A DNA stretch of 62,122 nt from a virus: IMG/VR virus record IMGVR_UViG_3300031269_000015, positions 1-62,122 of that record; one strand, given 5' to 3'. A program made the translations under genes and the position numbers. Positions 18,041 to 26,262 of the stretch are shown one piece after another. The notes under the pieces are model-generated. The model was given only the letters and a program-made list of their open reading frames with translations. It had not been told where the DNA came from and ran no database searches. Numbering within the stretch: the stretch's first letter is position 1; each line of letters begins with the position of its first letter.

Positions 18041-18874
18041 ATGTCCTCAATCACTCAAACAGACATTGACAATGGGAAAAGAGATCTTGATGACCTTGGT
18101 CAAGTTGTCAATGGTGCTGTAGATTTGAACGGTACAGGAACTTTATCTACTAGATTAGGTGTGGTTCTTAAAACTTTGCTTAAACAAGAAGTCTCGACAA
18201 GTGAGGATAGAATAGCTGCTGCTGCATCTGCTGATGAAGCGGAAGCATCCGCTGCTTCTATCAATGTTGATAAAACTGGAAACGCTTTGAGCTACATTCG
18301 CGTTAATGCTGCCGAAAACGCTTTTGAAATTCTCACTCCTGCACAGGTTTTGGCTGCGATTGGTGGGCTTGCTACGGATGGAGACGGTTCAGCACTGACC
18401 GGCGTTAGGGTGATAGGTGAAGTCGCAGCGTTTGCGTTTACTACGGTTCCGACTGGCTGGCTTGAATGTGACGGGTCAACAGTATTACGCACCACCTATT
18501 CAGCGTTATTCACAGCGATTGGGACCACGTTCGGCGCAGGTAACGGGTCAACGACTTTCAAAATCCCCGACCTTCGCGGCGAATTTGTGCGCGGCTGGGA
18601 CGACTCACGCGGTATCGATTCCAGCCGAGCCTTTGGTTCTGCTCAGGCTGATGCACTTGACGCTCACAACCACCTAACGGTTGTAGATACAGCTTCGTCT
18701 GGGGGGTTTTCTTGGGCGGGTGGCGACCACATCCGACAAAGCGGGTCATATGGAGACAGCACCTATAGATTGCAAGGATCAAACGGAACCCCGTCAGAGG
18801 GTCTTACAAGTGACACAGGCGGCAACGAGACACGTCCACGCAACATTGCAATGATGTATTGCATCAAATTCTAA
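18041..18874 (+). CDS. Tail fibre with C-terminal collar domain
   Basis: 277 aa. The N-terminal half has an Ala-rich helical segment (RIAAAASADEAEASAAS). From about residue 125 it is a phage tail-collar domain: GWLECDGSTVLRTTYSALF, TFKIPDLRGEFVRGWD and the C-terminal ETRPRNIAMMYCIKF are hallmarks. The base composition becomes clearly more GC-rich from about 18,400, inside the gene, and stays so through the next gene. This suggests a recombined receptor-binding module. ATG 18041 follows a weak site (CGGAG). Confidence 0.88.
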   Translation: MSSITQTDIDNGKRDLDDLGQVVNGAVDLNGTGTLSTRLGVVLKTLLKQEVSTSEDRIAAAASADEAEASAASINVDKTGNALSYIRVNAAENAFEILTPAQVLAAIGGLATDGDGSALTGVRVIGEVAAFAFTTVPTGWLECDGSTVLRTTYSALFTAIGTTFGAGNGSTTFKIPDLRGEFVRGWDDSRGIDSSRAFGSAQADALDAHNHLTVVDTASSGGFSWAGGDHIRQSGSYGDSTYRLQGSNGTPSEGLTSDTGGNETRPRNIAMMYCIKF

Positions 18875-18884
18875 GGGGAACCCT

Positions 18885-19472
18885 GTGCAGGAATTATACC
18901 ACTATAACGGAGAGACTGGTGAGTTTGTTGGCACATCTTCAGCTCGTCCTGACCCGATGGAAGAGGGCCGCTATCTCGTTCCGGCCAACGCAACAATCAT
19001 TCCCGCCGCCCCCCAGAAGGGCAAGGTTTCTGTTTTTTTGAACGGCGCTTGGTCCAATGTGGACGACAATCGTGGCGACGTTTATTGGCTACCGGATGGC
19101 ACCAAAGTTAAGGTTGATACGCTCGACCACGTAAAGCCGTCCGATGCACTTGTGGTCGAGCCACAAGCGTCCATAGAAGACGAACGCAACAACTCCACCC
19201 TAACCCGTGCTGCGTTCGCAATCGGAGCGGCAAACGCAGGTTGGATAACAGAAACCGAAGCGGAGGAATGGGGTGCAGGTGTGGCAATCCCATCTATCGC
19301 GGCAAACGCTATTGCCGCGCTTCCCGAAGCTGATCGTTTTGCAATGCGAGTGTCCGTTAGAACTCGGCAAAAGATTTGGCGGACTGATACGCTGGTTTTG
19401 ATTTTAATGGCGGCACAAGACCCGAAAGTCACAGCGGAACAGATGGATACGTTTTTCGGGATTGGCGCGTGA
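18885..19472 (+). CDS. Tail fibre assembly protein
   Basis: 195 aa from GTG 18885 after AAGGGG. It follows the collar-domain fibre, the usual place for a fibre assembly chaperone. N-terminal LYHYNGETGEFVGTSSARPD, then the short beta repeat and a helical C-terminus (TRQKIWRTDTLVLILMAAQ) fit such proteins. It shares the GC-rich character of the fibre's C-terminal domain, so the pair was probably acquired together. Confidence 0.7.
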   Translation: MQELYHYNGETGEFVGTSSARPDPMEEGRYLVPANATIIPAAPQKGKVSVFLNGAWSNVDDNRGDVYWLPDGTKVKVDTLDHVKPSDALVVEPQASIEDERNNSTLTRAAFAIGAANAGWITETEAEEWGAGVAIPSIAANAIAALPEADRFAMRVSVRTRQKIWRTDTLVLILMAAQDPKVTAEQMDTFFGIGA

Positions 19473-19512
19473 TCGTGGGCTTTCTAGACAACTAAGATGC
19501 AGGCTACTACTG

Positions 19513-19809
19513 ATGACCGAACAAAATAATAAATCTGACATACGTTTCAGTAATCGTCGACGAATGGCGTGGATATCTTTCTGGTTCATGCTTGTCGTCG
19601 GAGGATGGATGCTGATCTATGGTACAACCCAAGACGCAGCAGCAGAACGTGTCGAGAAACTCTCTTTCCTCTTGGGTTCATTGTTTGGTATGTGTACGAC
19701 TATTATAGTCAGCTATTTCACATCTTCTACTTTGACCCAAATAAACGACACTAAGTTTGGAGCCGTAGAAGACACTGTAGAGGGCAACGATGGTAATGGT
19801 AAGGCATAA
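19513..19809 (+). CDS. Holin-like two-helix membrane protein
   Basis: 98 aa with two predicted membrane helices (MAWISFWFMLVVGGWMLIYG and LSFLLGSLFGMCTTIIVSYF) and a charged C-terminus. It heads the lysis cassette: spanins and endolysin follow. A holin role is inferred from topology and context. The frame extends upstream to 19462, but ATG 19513 is preferred since it removes overlap with the fibre assembly gene. Confidence 0.65.
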   Translation: MTEQNNKSDIRFSNRRRMAWISFWFMLVVGGWMLIYGTTQDAAAERVEKLSFLLGSLFGMCTTIIVSYFTSSTLTQINDTKFGAVEDTVEGNDGNGKA

Positions 19810-19911
19810 CACCCAAACAGGCAAACAGGACCTAAATGGCGGCGCTGTGGTGGTGCTGGTTGCACTGTGGTACACTACCCCAACACTGGCGCGTCTGTAG
19901 AGGTCTAAGTT

Positions 19912-20283
19912 ATGTCATCATTTCTAATTTCGCTGTTCGGAAAACGGGCTGGGGTTGCATTAGTGAAGTTTTTGCCGTATCTTTTGGTTGTGTCAATTGT
20001 CCTTTTGACTCTGTGGTGGGTTGATGGTAACGGCTACGACCGTGGTGTCGAAGCAACAGAACACAAATATCAAACAGCGATTCAAGAGGAACGTTCTCGT
20101 CAATCTGAAGCCAATGAAGAGGCTCTGGCAGAAGCGAGGCAGCGACAACTGAAACTTGAGAGATTACTTCATGAAAGAAATACAGAAATTGAAGAGTTGT
20201 TACTCGAAGGTTCTGAAGACCCTGATGCTGATCGCCGTGCTATTAGCGACGACAGCGTGTTTAGACTCAATCGGCTCCGTTGA
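19912..20283 (+). CDS. Inner-membrane spanin (Rz-like)
   Basis: 123 aa: one N-terminal membrane helix (FLPYLLVVSIVLLTLWWV) followed by a long charged coiled coil (IQEERSRQSEANEEALAEAR) that would extend through the periplasm. The o-spanin frame starts inside this gene, the classic nested Rz/Rz1 arrangement. Start ATG 19912. Confidence 0.82.
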   Translation: MSSFLISLFGKRAGVALVKFLPYLLVVSIVLLTLWWVDGNGYDRGVEATEHKYQTAIQEERSRQSEANEEALAEARQRQLKLERLLHERNTEIEELLLEGSEDPDADRRAISDDSVFRLNRLR

Positions 20284-20485
20284 ACCACCAATTCTAGTAG
20301 ACCCACCTCTTGGGTTCACTGTTGCTTGCGAGCGACCTGTTCTGTTACCTTCTCGATCATTGACTCAAGCAGAGGTAGAATCTTTTTGGATAAGTGATAG
20401 ATCTAATCTTATCAGTTGCGGATTGCAGCTTCAAGCCCTCATCGACTTCTATGTGAAGCGAGATACAAGGATAACTAATACATGA
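20171..20485 (+). CDS. Outer-membrane spanin (Rz1-like lipoprotein)
   Basis: 104 aa, starting inside the i-spanin gene in another frame and running about 200 bases past it. A signal peptide (LKTLMLIAVLLATTAC) ends in a lipobox whose Cys would be lipidated; a Pro-rich stretch (VEPPILVDPPLG) follows. Both are typical of Rz1. Together with the i-spanin it would fuse inner and outer membranes at the last step of lysis of a Gram-negative host. Confidence 0.82.
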   Translation: MKEIQKLKSCYSKVLKTLMLIAVLLATTACLDSIGSVEPPILVDPPLGFTVACERPVLLPSRSLTQAEVESFWISDRSNLISCGLQLQALIDFYVKRDTRITNT

Positions 20486-20757
20486 ATTTTTCTTTCCCTG
20501 AGTTGATTTCCCTGTTGGGTCTACTCTTAATGGCATTGGGTCTTGTGATAACTACGGTCTACAACATCTGGCGAAAAGTCATCGCTAACTCAGAAGCCTT
20601 ATCTGATTTCAAATTGAAAGTAGCCCAAGAATACGTCGGGGCTTCTAGGCTGGTTGCAATGGAACAAAAAATGCTGCTCAGTGAGGAGCGGCTTCACTCA
20701 GCATTAGGAAATCTGGCCTCGCGCATTGACAGACTTCTTGAAAGAATGGAGAAATAA
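20482..20757 (+). CDS. Small membrane protein of the lysis cassette
   Basis: 91 aa: one N-terminal membrane helix (ISLLGLLLMALGLVITTVY) then a helical charged tail. Overlaps the o-spanin stop by 4 bases. It could be a second holin, an antiholin or a pinholin-type partner; topology alone does not decide. Confidence 0.6.
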   Translation: MNFSFPELISLLGLLLMALGLVITTVYNIWRKVIANSEALSDFKLKVAQEYVGASRLVAMEQKMLLSEERLHSALGNLASRIDRLLERMEK

Positions 20758-20758
20758 T

Positions 20759-21265
20759 ATGACTTATTTTCTTGGAGAACGTTCAAAAGAAAATCTCAAA
20801 GGTGTTCACCCAAAGTTAGTGGAGATGGTTGAGGAGTGTATCAAGATCACACCAGTTGATTTTACAATCTTGAATAATGGAGGTCTTCGTACTGCTTCTA
20901 TGCAGATGAAGCTTTTCAAACGAGGTGCCTCAAAACTCGATGGTCGCAACCGAAAGTCAAAACACCAGAAACAAGAAAGCGGCTTCGGTGAAGCTATCGA
21001 TCTGGTTCCGTATGTCGGAGATCCACGTTGGGAATGGCCTTTGATTTACCCGATCGCAGGCTGCATGGCTTGGTTGAGTCGTGAGATGGACGTTGAACTT
21101 CGGTGGGGTGGTGTATGGGACAAAGAGCTCGATGAGTATGCTCCTAAATCTCTGAACAGTCCAGAACAATACGCCAATGCGATTAAAAAAGCTGTTCGTG
21201 CATACACTATTCGGAATCCAGGACCTGACTTTATTGATGGTCCACACTACGAGATGCTGCGCTAA
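20759..21265 (+). CDS. Endolysin, M15-type peptidase
   Basis: 168 aa. It has the L-alanyl-D-glutamate / D-Ala carboxypeptidase-like pattern: GLRTASMQMKLFKRGASK, then SKHQKQESGFGEAIDLVPY (metal-binding His and Asp), then DGPHYEM (third metal-binding His). The family cuts the peptide part of peptidoglycan. No signal peptide, so release depends on a holin. ATG 20759 follows GGAGAA; the upstream in-frame start 20726 lies inside the previous gene. Confidence 0.88.
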   Translation: MTYFLGERSKENLKGVHPKLVEMVEECIKITPVDFTILNNGGLRTASMQMKLFKRGASKLDGRNRKSKHQKQESGFGEAIDLVPYVGDPRWEWPLIYPIAGCMAWLSREMDVELRWGGVWDKELDEYAPKSLNSPEQYANAIKKAVRAYTIRNPGPDFIDGPHYEMLR

Positions 21266-21583
21266 CATACTATTAGGGAAGCCAAGTAGAGTCATCGTTG
21301 TTTTCTATGTTGTTGTTATTACTGCAAAGATTATCGCTGACTTTACTTGCACCCCTGCCACCCCTAGTTTCTAAATTGCTGGGGTTGCTGTGTTTAGCTG
21401 GGGTTATATTTTAGTAAAGTAAGTAAAGTAAGTAGAGTCAATGATAAATAAATATAATAAAAACAAAGGGTTAAGATGCCCTCACTTGGGGTCAAGCGAC
21501 GCTTCACGAATGAAGTCAGTAGAGTCAAAGATGTTGTCATGATAACCCACTTGGGTTAACCTGCAATCAGAAAAGGAGCAAAC
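21266..21583 (+). other. Non-coding gap with iteron-like repeats
   Basis: 318 bases between the lysis and replication blocks with no plausible gene. AAGTAGAGTCA occurs at 21284-21294 and 21430-21440, CAGTAGAGTCA at 21518-21528, and the inverted form of AAGTAAAGTCA at 21338-21348. Tandem AGTAAAGT units run from 21413 into the second copy. The 50 bases after 21440 are very AT-rich (AATAAATATAATAAAAAC). The mix of short repeats plus an AT-rich tract next to helicase and SSB genes fits a replication origin, but this is inference. Confidence 0.5.
21534..21562 (+). promoter_or_regulatory. Promoter-like motif before the helicase
   Basis: TTGTCA at 21534-21539, 17-base spacer, TAACCT at 21557-21562; leads into the 21584 gene, which has AAAAGGAGC as ribosome site. 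Confidence 0.55.
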
Positions 21584-23053
21584 ATGGATATCAAAGATTA
21601 CCCTCACACAGTCAAACCGTTTGATCATCAACTTAGTCACCTCGCAGATCACGTAGAGCAAAAGTCATGGGGCTTACTTTGGGAGCAGGGAACTGCAAAA
21701 ACAAAGCCTATTATTGACACAGCTTGCTTTCTATACGAAAACAAAAAGATAGATGCTTTGGTAGTTGTCGCTCCTCCTGGAGTTGAACGAAACTGGAACA
21801 CAGATGAAATTCCAAAGCATATGCCTCCAGAATATGTGTTCGACACTATGGTATCGGTATTTCTAACAGCTAAGAAAAACACCAAAGCCCACAAACGATC
21901 TATGGAAGCCCTGATTCAATGGGACGGTCTTGCTGTTCTTCTCATTAGTTACAATGCGTTTATGACGAAAGAAGGAAAGGAATTTGTTTGGAAATTCTTA
22001 AAGAAACGGAAGTGCTTGTATGTCCTTGACGAAGCCCACAACGTCAAAACACCTAACGCAAAACGCACCAAGTCAATTGTCGCTTCTGGCAAATATGCTG
22101 ACTATCGCCGTATCCTTACCGGAACTCCCGTGGCTGTCGGACCATTCGACCTCTATAGTCAAATTCGTTTCCTTGACGAATACTTCTGGAAAAACAAAGG
22201 AATCCACGGATCAGTAGAGTTTCGTCAGTTCTTTGGGCGCTGGTTCACTCGTGCTGAACATCAACAACTGCATGGTTTCGATCCTGGGTACGACCAACTT
22301 CTTGAGTATCAGAACATTGATCTACTACGCAAATGGTTGACTGAAATCACTGATCGTGTACTCAAAGACGATGTACTTGATCTACCTCCGAAACTATACT
22401 CTAAGCGTTACTTTGATATGAGTCCTGCCCAGAAAGCGGCATACAAAGAACTTAATGAAGAACTTATGATTGAAGTTGGGGGAGAGGTTATCACTGCCGA
22501 ACTTCCGATCGTTAAATTGCTTCGTCTTCAACAAATCGCCTGTAACTATGTTCCTGTCGGTGAAGATGAACCAGTTCATATGTTTTCTGAAAAGAATCCG
22601 CGACTGACAGTCATGGAAGATATCCGCGACCAGACATTCCAGCCAACTATTGTGTGGGCGCGTTTCACTCATGACGTAGACCAACTGATGGACCTTTTGG
22701 GTAAAGAAGCTGTACGTTACGATGGATCAGTTGATGATGATACTGCCGAGCGTAATAAATTAGCTTTCCAAGCCGGGGACGCTAAATGGTTTGTTGGAAC
22801 AGCCCAAAAGGGAGGTCCGGGACTGACTCTAACTCAAGCGAAAAACATGGTCTACTACTCCAATAGTTTTCGTCTGATTGACAGACTGCAATCTGAAGAC
22901 CGATGTCACCGTGCAGGAATGGACGAGCATCCGGTTAATTATATTGACATTGTAGCAAATGATACAGTCGACAATAACATCGTCGACAATCTCCGAAACA
23001 AAAGAGACGTTGCAGTGGAAATCCAAGGAGACAAATGGAAAGAATGGATCTAA
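21584..23053 (+). CDS. SNF2-family DNA helicase
   Basis: 489 aa superfamily 2 ATPase. Motif I is WEQGTAKTK (a GxGKT variant), motif II is LDEAHNVK (DEAH), motif III is ILTGTPV, and motif VI is RLQSEDRCHRAG. The order and spacing match phage SNF2-like helicases encoded next to replication genes. It probably remodels or unwinds DNA during replication or recombination. First gene of the replication block and transcribed from its own promoter-like site. Confidence 0.88.
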   Translation: MDIKDYPHTVKPFDHQLSHLADHVEQKSWGLLWEQGTAKTKPIIDTACFLYENKKIDALVVVAPPGVERNWNTDEIPKHMPPEYVFDTMVSVFLTAKKNTKAHKRSMEALIQWDGLAVLLISYNAFMTKEGKEFVWKFLKKRKCLYVLDEAHNVKTPNAKRTKSIVASGKYADYRRILTGTPVAVGPFDLYSQIRFLDEYFWKNKGIHGSVEFRQFFGRWFTRAEHQQLHGFDPGYDQLLEYQNIDLLRKWLTEITDRVLKDDVLDLPPKLYSKRYFDMSPAQKAAYKELNEELMIEVGGEVITAELPIVKLLRLQQIACNYVPVGEDEPVHMFSEKNPRLTVMEDIRDQTFQPTIVWARFTHDVDQLMDLLGKEAVRYDGSVDDDTAERNKLAFQAGDAKWFVGTAQKGGPGLTLTQAKNMVYYSNSFRLIDRLQSEDRCHRAGMDEHPVNYIDIVANDTVDNNIVDNLRNKRDVAVEIQGDKWKEWI

Positions 23054-23057
23054 TCTC

Positions 23058-23396
23058 ATGACTGTATTTGCAATTCAACAGCAAATGAAATTTGATGGGG
23101 TAAAGCGTGAGTTGGTTCCACGCTTCCCATCAATTTCCAAAGCCGAAAGGTGGGGCAGTATCGTCTATGTCCTCTCCCCTTCTGCTCACCCCTTCAATCC
23201 TGAACTTATACTTGGTGATATTCATGATAAGTTGTCTGGGTTCAATGATGATGACTTCCTTCTGCTTATCGGTAATCCTGGATTGATAGGAATGTCTACG
23301 GCTGTCGCTGCTTATTACAATGAAGGTAGAGTTAAATTCCTACAGTGGAGCGGACGACACGGAGAGTACACTAAGGTTGTCTCAAAGATATTTTGA
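23058..23396 (+). CDS. Unknown replication-region protein
   Basis: 112 aa, start ATG 23058. Short hydrophobic strands alternate with loops (FDGVKRELVPRFPSISKAER; DDFLLLIGNPGLIGMSTAVA). I know similar proteins from marine phages only as hypothetical. It follows the helicase by 4 bases, so it is probably co-translated with it. Confidence 0.65.
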   Translation: MTVFAIQQQMKFDGVKRELVPRFPSISKAERWGSIVYVLSPSAHPFNPELILGDIHDKLSGFNDDDFLLLIGNPGLIGMSTAVAAYYNEGRVKFLQWSGRHGEYTKVVSKIF

Positions 23397-23398
23397 TG

Positions 23399-23427
23399 TT
23401 GTCACCTGCGGCCACTTGAGCTAGTGT
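23399..23427 (+). promoter_or_regulatory. Promoter-like motif
   Basis: TTGTCA at 23399-23404, 17-base spacer, TAGTGT at 23422-23427; leads into the 23457 gene. Confidence 0.55.
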
Positions 23428-23456
23428 TAACAAACTAACAGCCCAAGGATATAACC

Positions 23457-24005
23457 ATGACAGATGACCCATACGCCGCATTCAAAGATGACGCTATTCC
23501 TGGAAATCTTGAAGTTGTATTGATGCAACTCGCAGATGAACTACAGGAGGCAGACGTTCTGATACTAGAGCTTGAGATAGCTCTTGAAAAAGCCAAAGAT
23601 GCTCGCAAAGATATCGCCGAGCAACGAATTCCAGCTGCTACAGAAGGCATGAACGGGAAGCTTACTCTCAAAGATGGCCGGATACTTGAGGTTAAAGAAG
23701 ACATCCGCTCCTCTATCGCTGGTGAAAAACGTGTTCCCGCTATTAACTGGTTAGATGCAAACGGATACGGTAATCTTCCCAAACGTCAAATTATTGTTGA
23801 GTTTTCTAAAGGAGAAGACAAAGCATTCAAGAAATTCGCAGCAGATTTAAGGCGTCGCAAGTTACCTTTAGTTGTGAAAGAAAATCATACCGTTCACCAT
23901 GCAACTCTAAACGCATGGGTGAAAGAGCAGCTAAAAGAAGGTGTAGAATTACCCAAAGATACCTTTGGTATTTTCCGCCAACGAGTTGCCAAGGTGAAGG
24001 AATAG
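23457..24005 (+). CDS. Unknown replication-region protein with N-terminal coiled coil
   Basis: 182 aa. Residues about 17-60 form a likely coiled coil (LADELQEADVLILELEIALE). The rest is alpha-beta with basic patches (AADLRRRKLPLVVKENHTVH). Its place before the SSB-like gene suggests a DNA-metabolism role. No catalytic motif seen. Confidence 0.65.
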   Translation: MTDDPYAAFKDDAIPGNLEVVLMQLADELQEADVLILELEIALEKAKDARKDIAEQRIPAATEGMNGKLTLKDGRILEVKEDIRSSIAGEKRVPAINWLDANGYGNLPKRQIIVEFSKGEDKAFKKFAADLRRRKLPLVVKENHTVHHATLNAWVKEQLKEGVELPKDTFGIFRQRVAKVKE

Positions 24006-24077
24006 CTTCGGCTACTGGTCCAGAGACTGCCAGAATATAAAGTCTCATCAAACTCTAACGACCTAAGGAATAGCCTA

Positions 24078-24935
24078 ATGGCAAAAGAAGTAGCGAAAGC
24101 TCAAGAACAAGCAGTCGTCAGTTACGACTACGGTGATGCAAAACACGAAGGCTTTGAAGGTGTAAAAGTCACAGACCTTTCTATTCCGTTTATCTCTGTT
24201 ATGCAGAGCAACTCGGTTCTGGTTGAGGACGAAGACAACAACATCAAATCAGGTGATCTTGTAAACTCTGTTACAGGTGAAGTCATCCAACAGCCTTTAA
24301 TCGTGCAGCCGATCCACAAAGATCACCTTTGGGCTGAATGGGTCCCTCGTACTAAAGGTGGTGGTCGCGGTGATTCCCACGAAGACGGTTCTGCTATTGT
24401 TCTGGAAATTCTCAAGAAAAACGGTGGATCACGCATTCCTCCTGAAGACGCAGATGGCAAACGTATGCCGTTCAAAACTCCAGACGGCATGGATCTGATC
24501 GAAACACATTATGTGTACTGTCTCATCCTGGATGAGACAGGAACAGAAACTGTTGGATATTGTGTGCTTCCATTCTCAAGCACTAAGATCAAAGTGCAGA
24601 AAGATTGGTGGACTTCTATGTACACAATCAAAGGTGCTCCACCTTTGATGGCTAACCGTGCCAAGGTATCTACGACCAAACAGACTGCTAAAGGCAAGAG
24701 TTTCTATAACTTGTCTATTCGTCCGTTCGGAGATACTTGGATGAGTTCACTTATCAAGCCCGACGAGGCTGGTATGTTGATGCTGACTGCGGCACGCGAA
24801 TTCCGTGAAATGATCGAAGGTGGATTGGCTAAAGCGGCCACTGAAACCGAAGGTAAGGTCACGGATCAAGGGTCGGGTGACTCCTCGAGTGGTGGTGGTT
24901 CGAGTGCAGACACCGACGAAGATATGCCGTTCTAG
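24078..24935 (+). CDS. Single-stranded DNA-binding protein (phage type)
   Basis: 285 aa. The C-terminus is the strongest evidence: a flexible Ser/Gly-rich linker (SGDSSSGGGSSADTDE) ending in DEDMPF, the acidic-hydrophobic tail by which SSBs recruit partner proteins. The body (IPFISVMQSNSVLVEDEDNN; GYCVLPFSSTKIKVQKDWWT) is a conserved phage family but not bacterial SSB. It lies between two helicase regions and is followed by a terminator-like hairpin. Confidence 0.72.
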   Translation: MAKEVAKAQEQAVVSYDYGDAKHEGFEGVKVTDLSIPFISVMQSNSVLVEDEDNNIKSGDLVNSVTGEVIQQPLIVQPIHKDHLWAEWVPRTKGGGRGDSHEDGSAIVLEILKKNGGSRIPPEDADGKRMPFKTPDGMDLIETHYVYCLILDETGTETVGYCVLPFSSTKIKVQKDWWTSMYTIKGAPPLMANRAKVSTTKQTAKGKSFYNLSIRPFGDTWMSSLIKPDEAGMLMLTAAREFREMIEGGLAKAATETEGKVTDQGSGDSSSGGGSSADTDEDMPF

Positions 24936-24962
24936 GTCGGGCTGACTAAACGGTATATCACT

Positions 24963-24991
24963 GGAGGGTGGCGCTCCCAACGCTGCCCTCC
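24963..24991 (+). terminator. Hairpin after the SSB-like gene
   Basis: GGAGGGTGGCG (24963-24973) pairs with CGCTGCCCTCC (24981-24991), 11 pairs with two G-U, 7-base loop, followed by AAACTTCTTT. Reads as an intrinsic terminator with a short interrupted T-run. Confidence 0.7.
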
Positions 24992-25014
24992 AAACTTCTT
25001 TAGGAGGCCCAACA

Positions 25015-26259
25015 ATGAAATTTAATGACCAACAAAAAGACTCGCTCAGTAAAGTTAATGAGTGGATCAATCATGGAGATTCTCAAGTCTTCCGCTTCTT
25101 TGGGTATGCGGGAACAGGTAAAACCACACTTGCAAAACACCTAGCTGAAGGAATTGATGGCGAAGTCATATTCGCAGCTTACACTGGCAAAGCCGCTCAC
25201 GTCCTACGATCTAAAGGTTGTGAAAATGCCTGTACCATCCACAGCCTGATCTATCATAGTAGAGACAAAAGCCGTGTAAGATTAGTTCAGCTCGAATTAG
25301 AACTAGAGAACTTAATCAAAGAATTATCAGCAGCTAACTTGAAAGCTGATTTCATCGATGATCATCCAAAGGTACGACGTCTTCGATCAGATGTGAAAGC
25401 TGAGAGCGATAATTCAGAACAACCATTCTTCGTACTAAACACTGAAAGTGAAATACGTCAAGCAGAACTTATTATCATTGACGAATGCTCTATGGTCGAT
25501 GAGCGTATGGGTAAAGACCTTCTATCCTTTGGTGTTCCTGTCCTTGTTTTGGGCGATCCTGCACAATTACCTCCAGTCGGCGGCGCTGGGTTCTTCACCG
25601 AGAACGTAAAGCCTGATGTCATGCTTACAGATATCCATCGGCAAGCCGGTGAAAGCCCTATCATCCGCATGGCAACAGAGACTCGCAACCAGATAGCATT
25701 GACAATCGGTGACTACGGTGATAACTGTGTGGTTTACCCAGAGGGAACGAAACTAGAGCCAGAAGCAATGCTTTCTTTTGATCAGATTCTAGTAGGCAAA
25801 AATACCACACGGCGTCTCACTAACAACAAACTTCGTCAGTTAAAAGGTATTGAAGATAAATACCCTGTGGTCGGTGACAGATTAGTTTGCCTTAGAAACA
25901 ATAGTGAACTAGGGTTGCTAAACGGGGCTATCTTCGAAGTATCTGATGTCACTGCGGTCCTAGACCAAAAAGTGTTCATGTCTATGCATCCAGAAGACAG
26001 CATGGCCTCAATCGAAATATCAGCTCACGAACACCATTTCCTAGGTACAGAAGAAAAACTCGCTTGGTATGAAAAGAGAGAAGCTCAAGAATTTGCTTAC
26101 GGGTATGGATTGACGTGTCATAAATCACAAGGTTCACAATGGCGCAGCGTTTGCGTCTTCGACGAGAGTAACTGTTTCCGCAAAGATAAATGGCGGTGGC
26201 TTTATACTGCGATAACCAGAGCAGCAGATGATGTAGCTGTCGTTAGAATGAAAAGGTAA
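25015..26259 (+). CDS. Dda/RecD-like superfamily 1 helicase
   Basis: 414 aa. Motif I GYAGTGKTTLAKHL, motif II IIDECSMVDERM, motif III GDPAQLPPVGG, motif V/VI region LTCHKSQGSQW and YTAITRAADDV. This is the RecD/Dda set; phage members unwind DNA 5'-3' and help start forks or recombination. Strong ribosome site (AGGAGG) before ATG 25015. Confidence 0.9.
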   Translation: MKFNDQQKDSLSKVNEWINHGDSQVFRFFGYAGTGKTTLAKHLAEGIDGEVIFAAYTGKAAHVLRSKGCENACTIHSLIYHSRDKSRVRLVQLELELENLIKELSAANLKADFIDDHPKVRRLRSDVKAESDNSEQPFFVLNTESEIRQAELIIIDECSMVDERMGKDLLSFGVPVLVLGDPAQLPPVGGAGFFTENVKPDVMLTDIHRQAGESPIIRMATETRNQIALTIGDYGDNCVVYPEGTKLEPEAMLSFDQILVGKNTTRRLTNNKLRQLKGIEDKYPVVGDRLVCLRNNSELGLLNGAIFEVSDVTAVLDQKVFMSMHPEDSMASIEISAHEHHFLGTEEKLAWYEKREAQEFAYGYGLTCHKSQGSQWRSVCVFDESNCFRKDKWRWLYTAITRAADDVAVVRMKR

Positions 26260-26262
26260 CAA

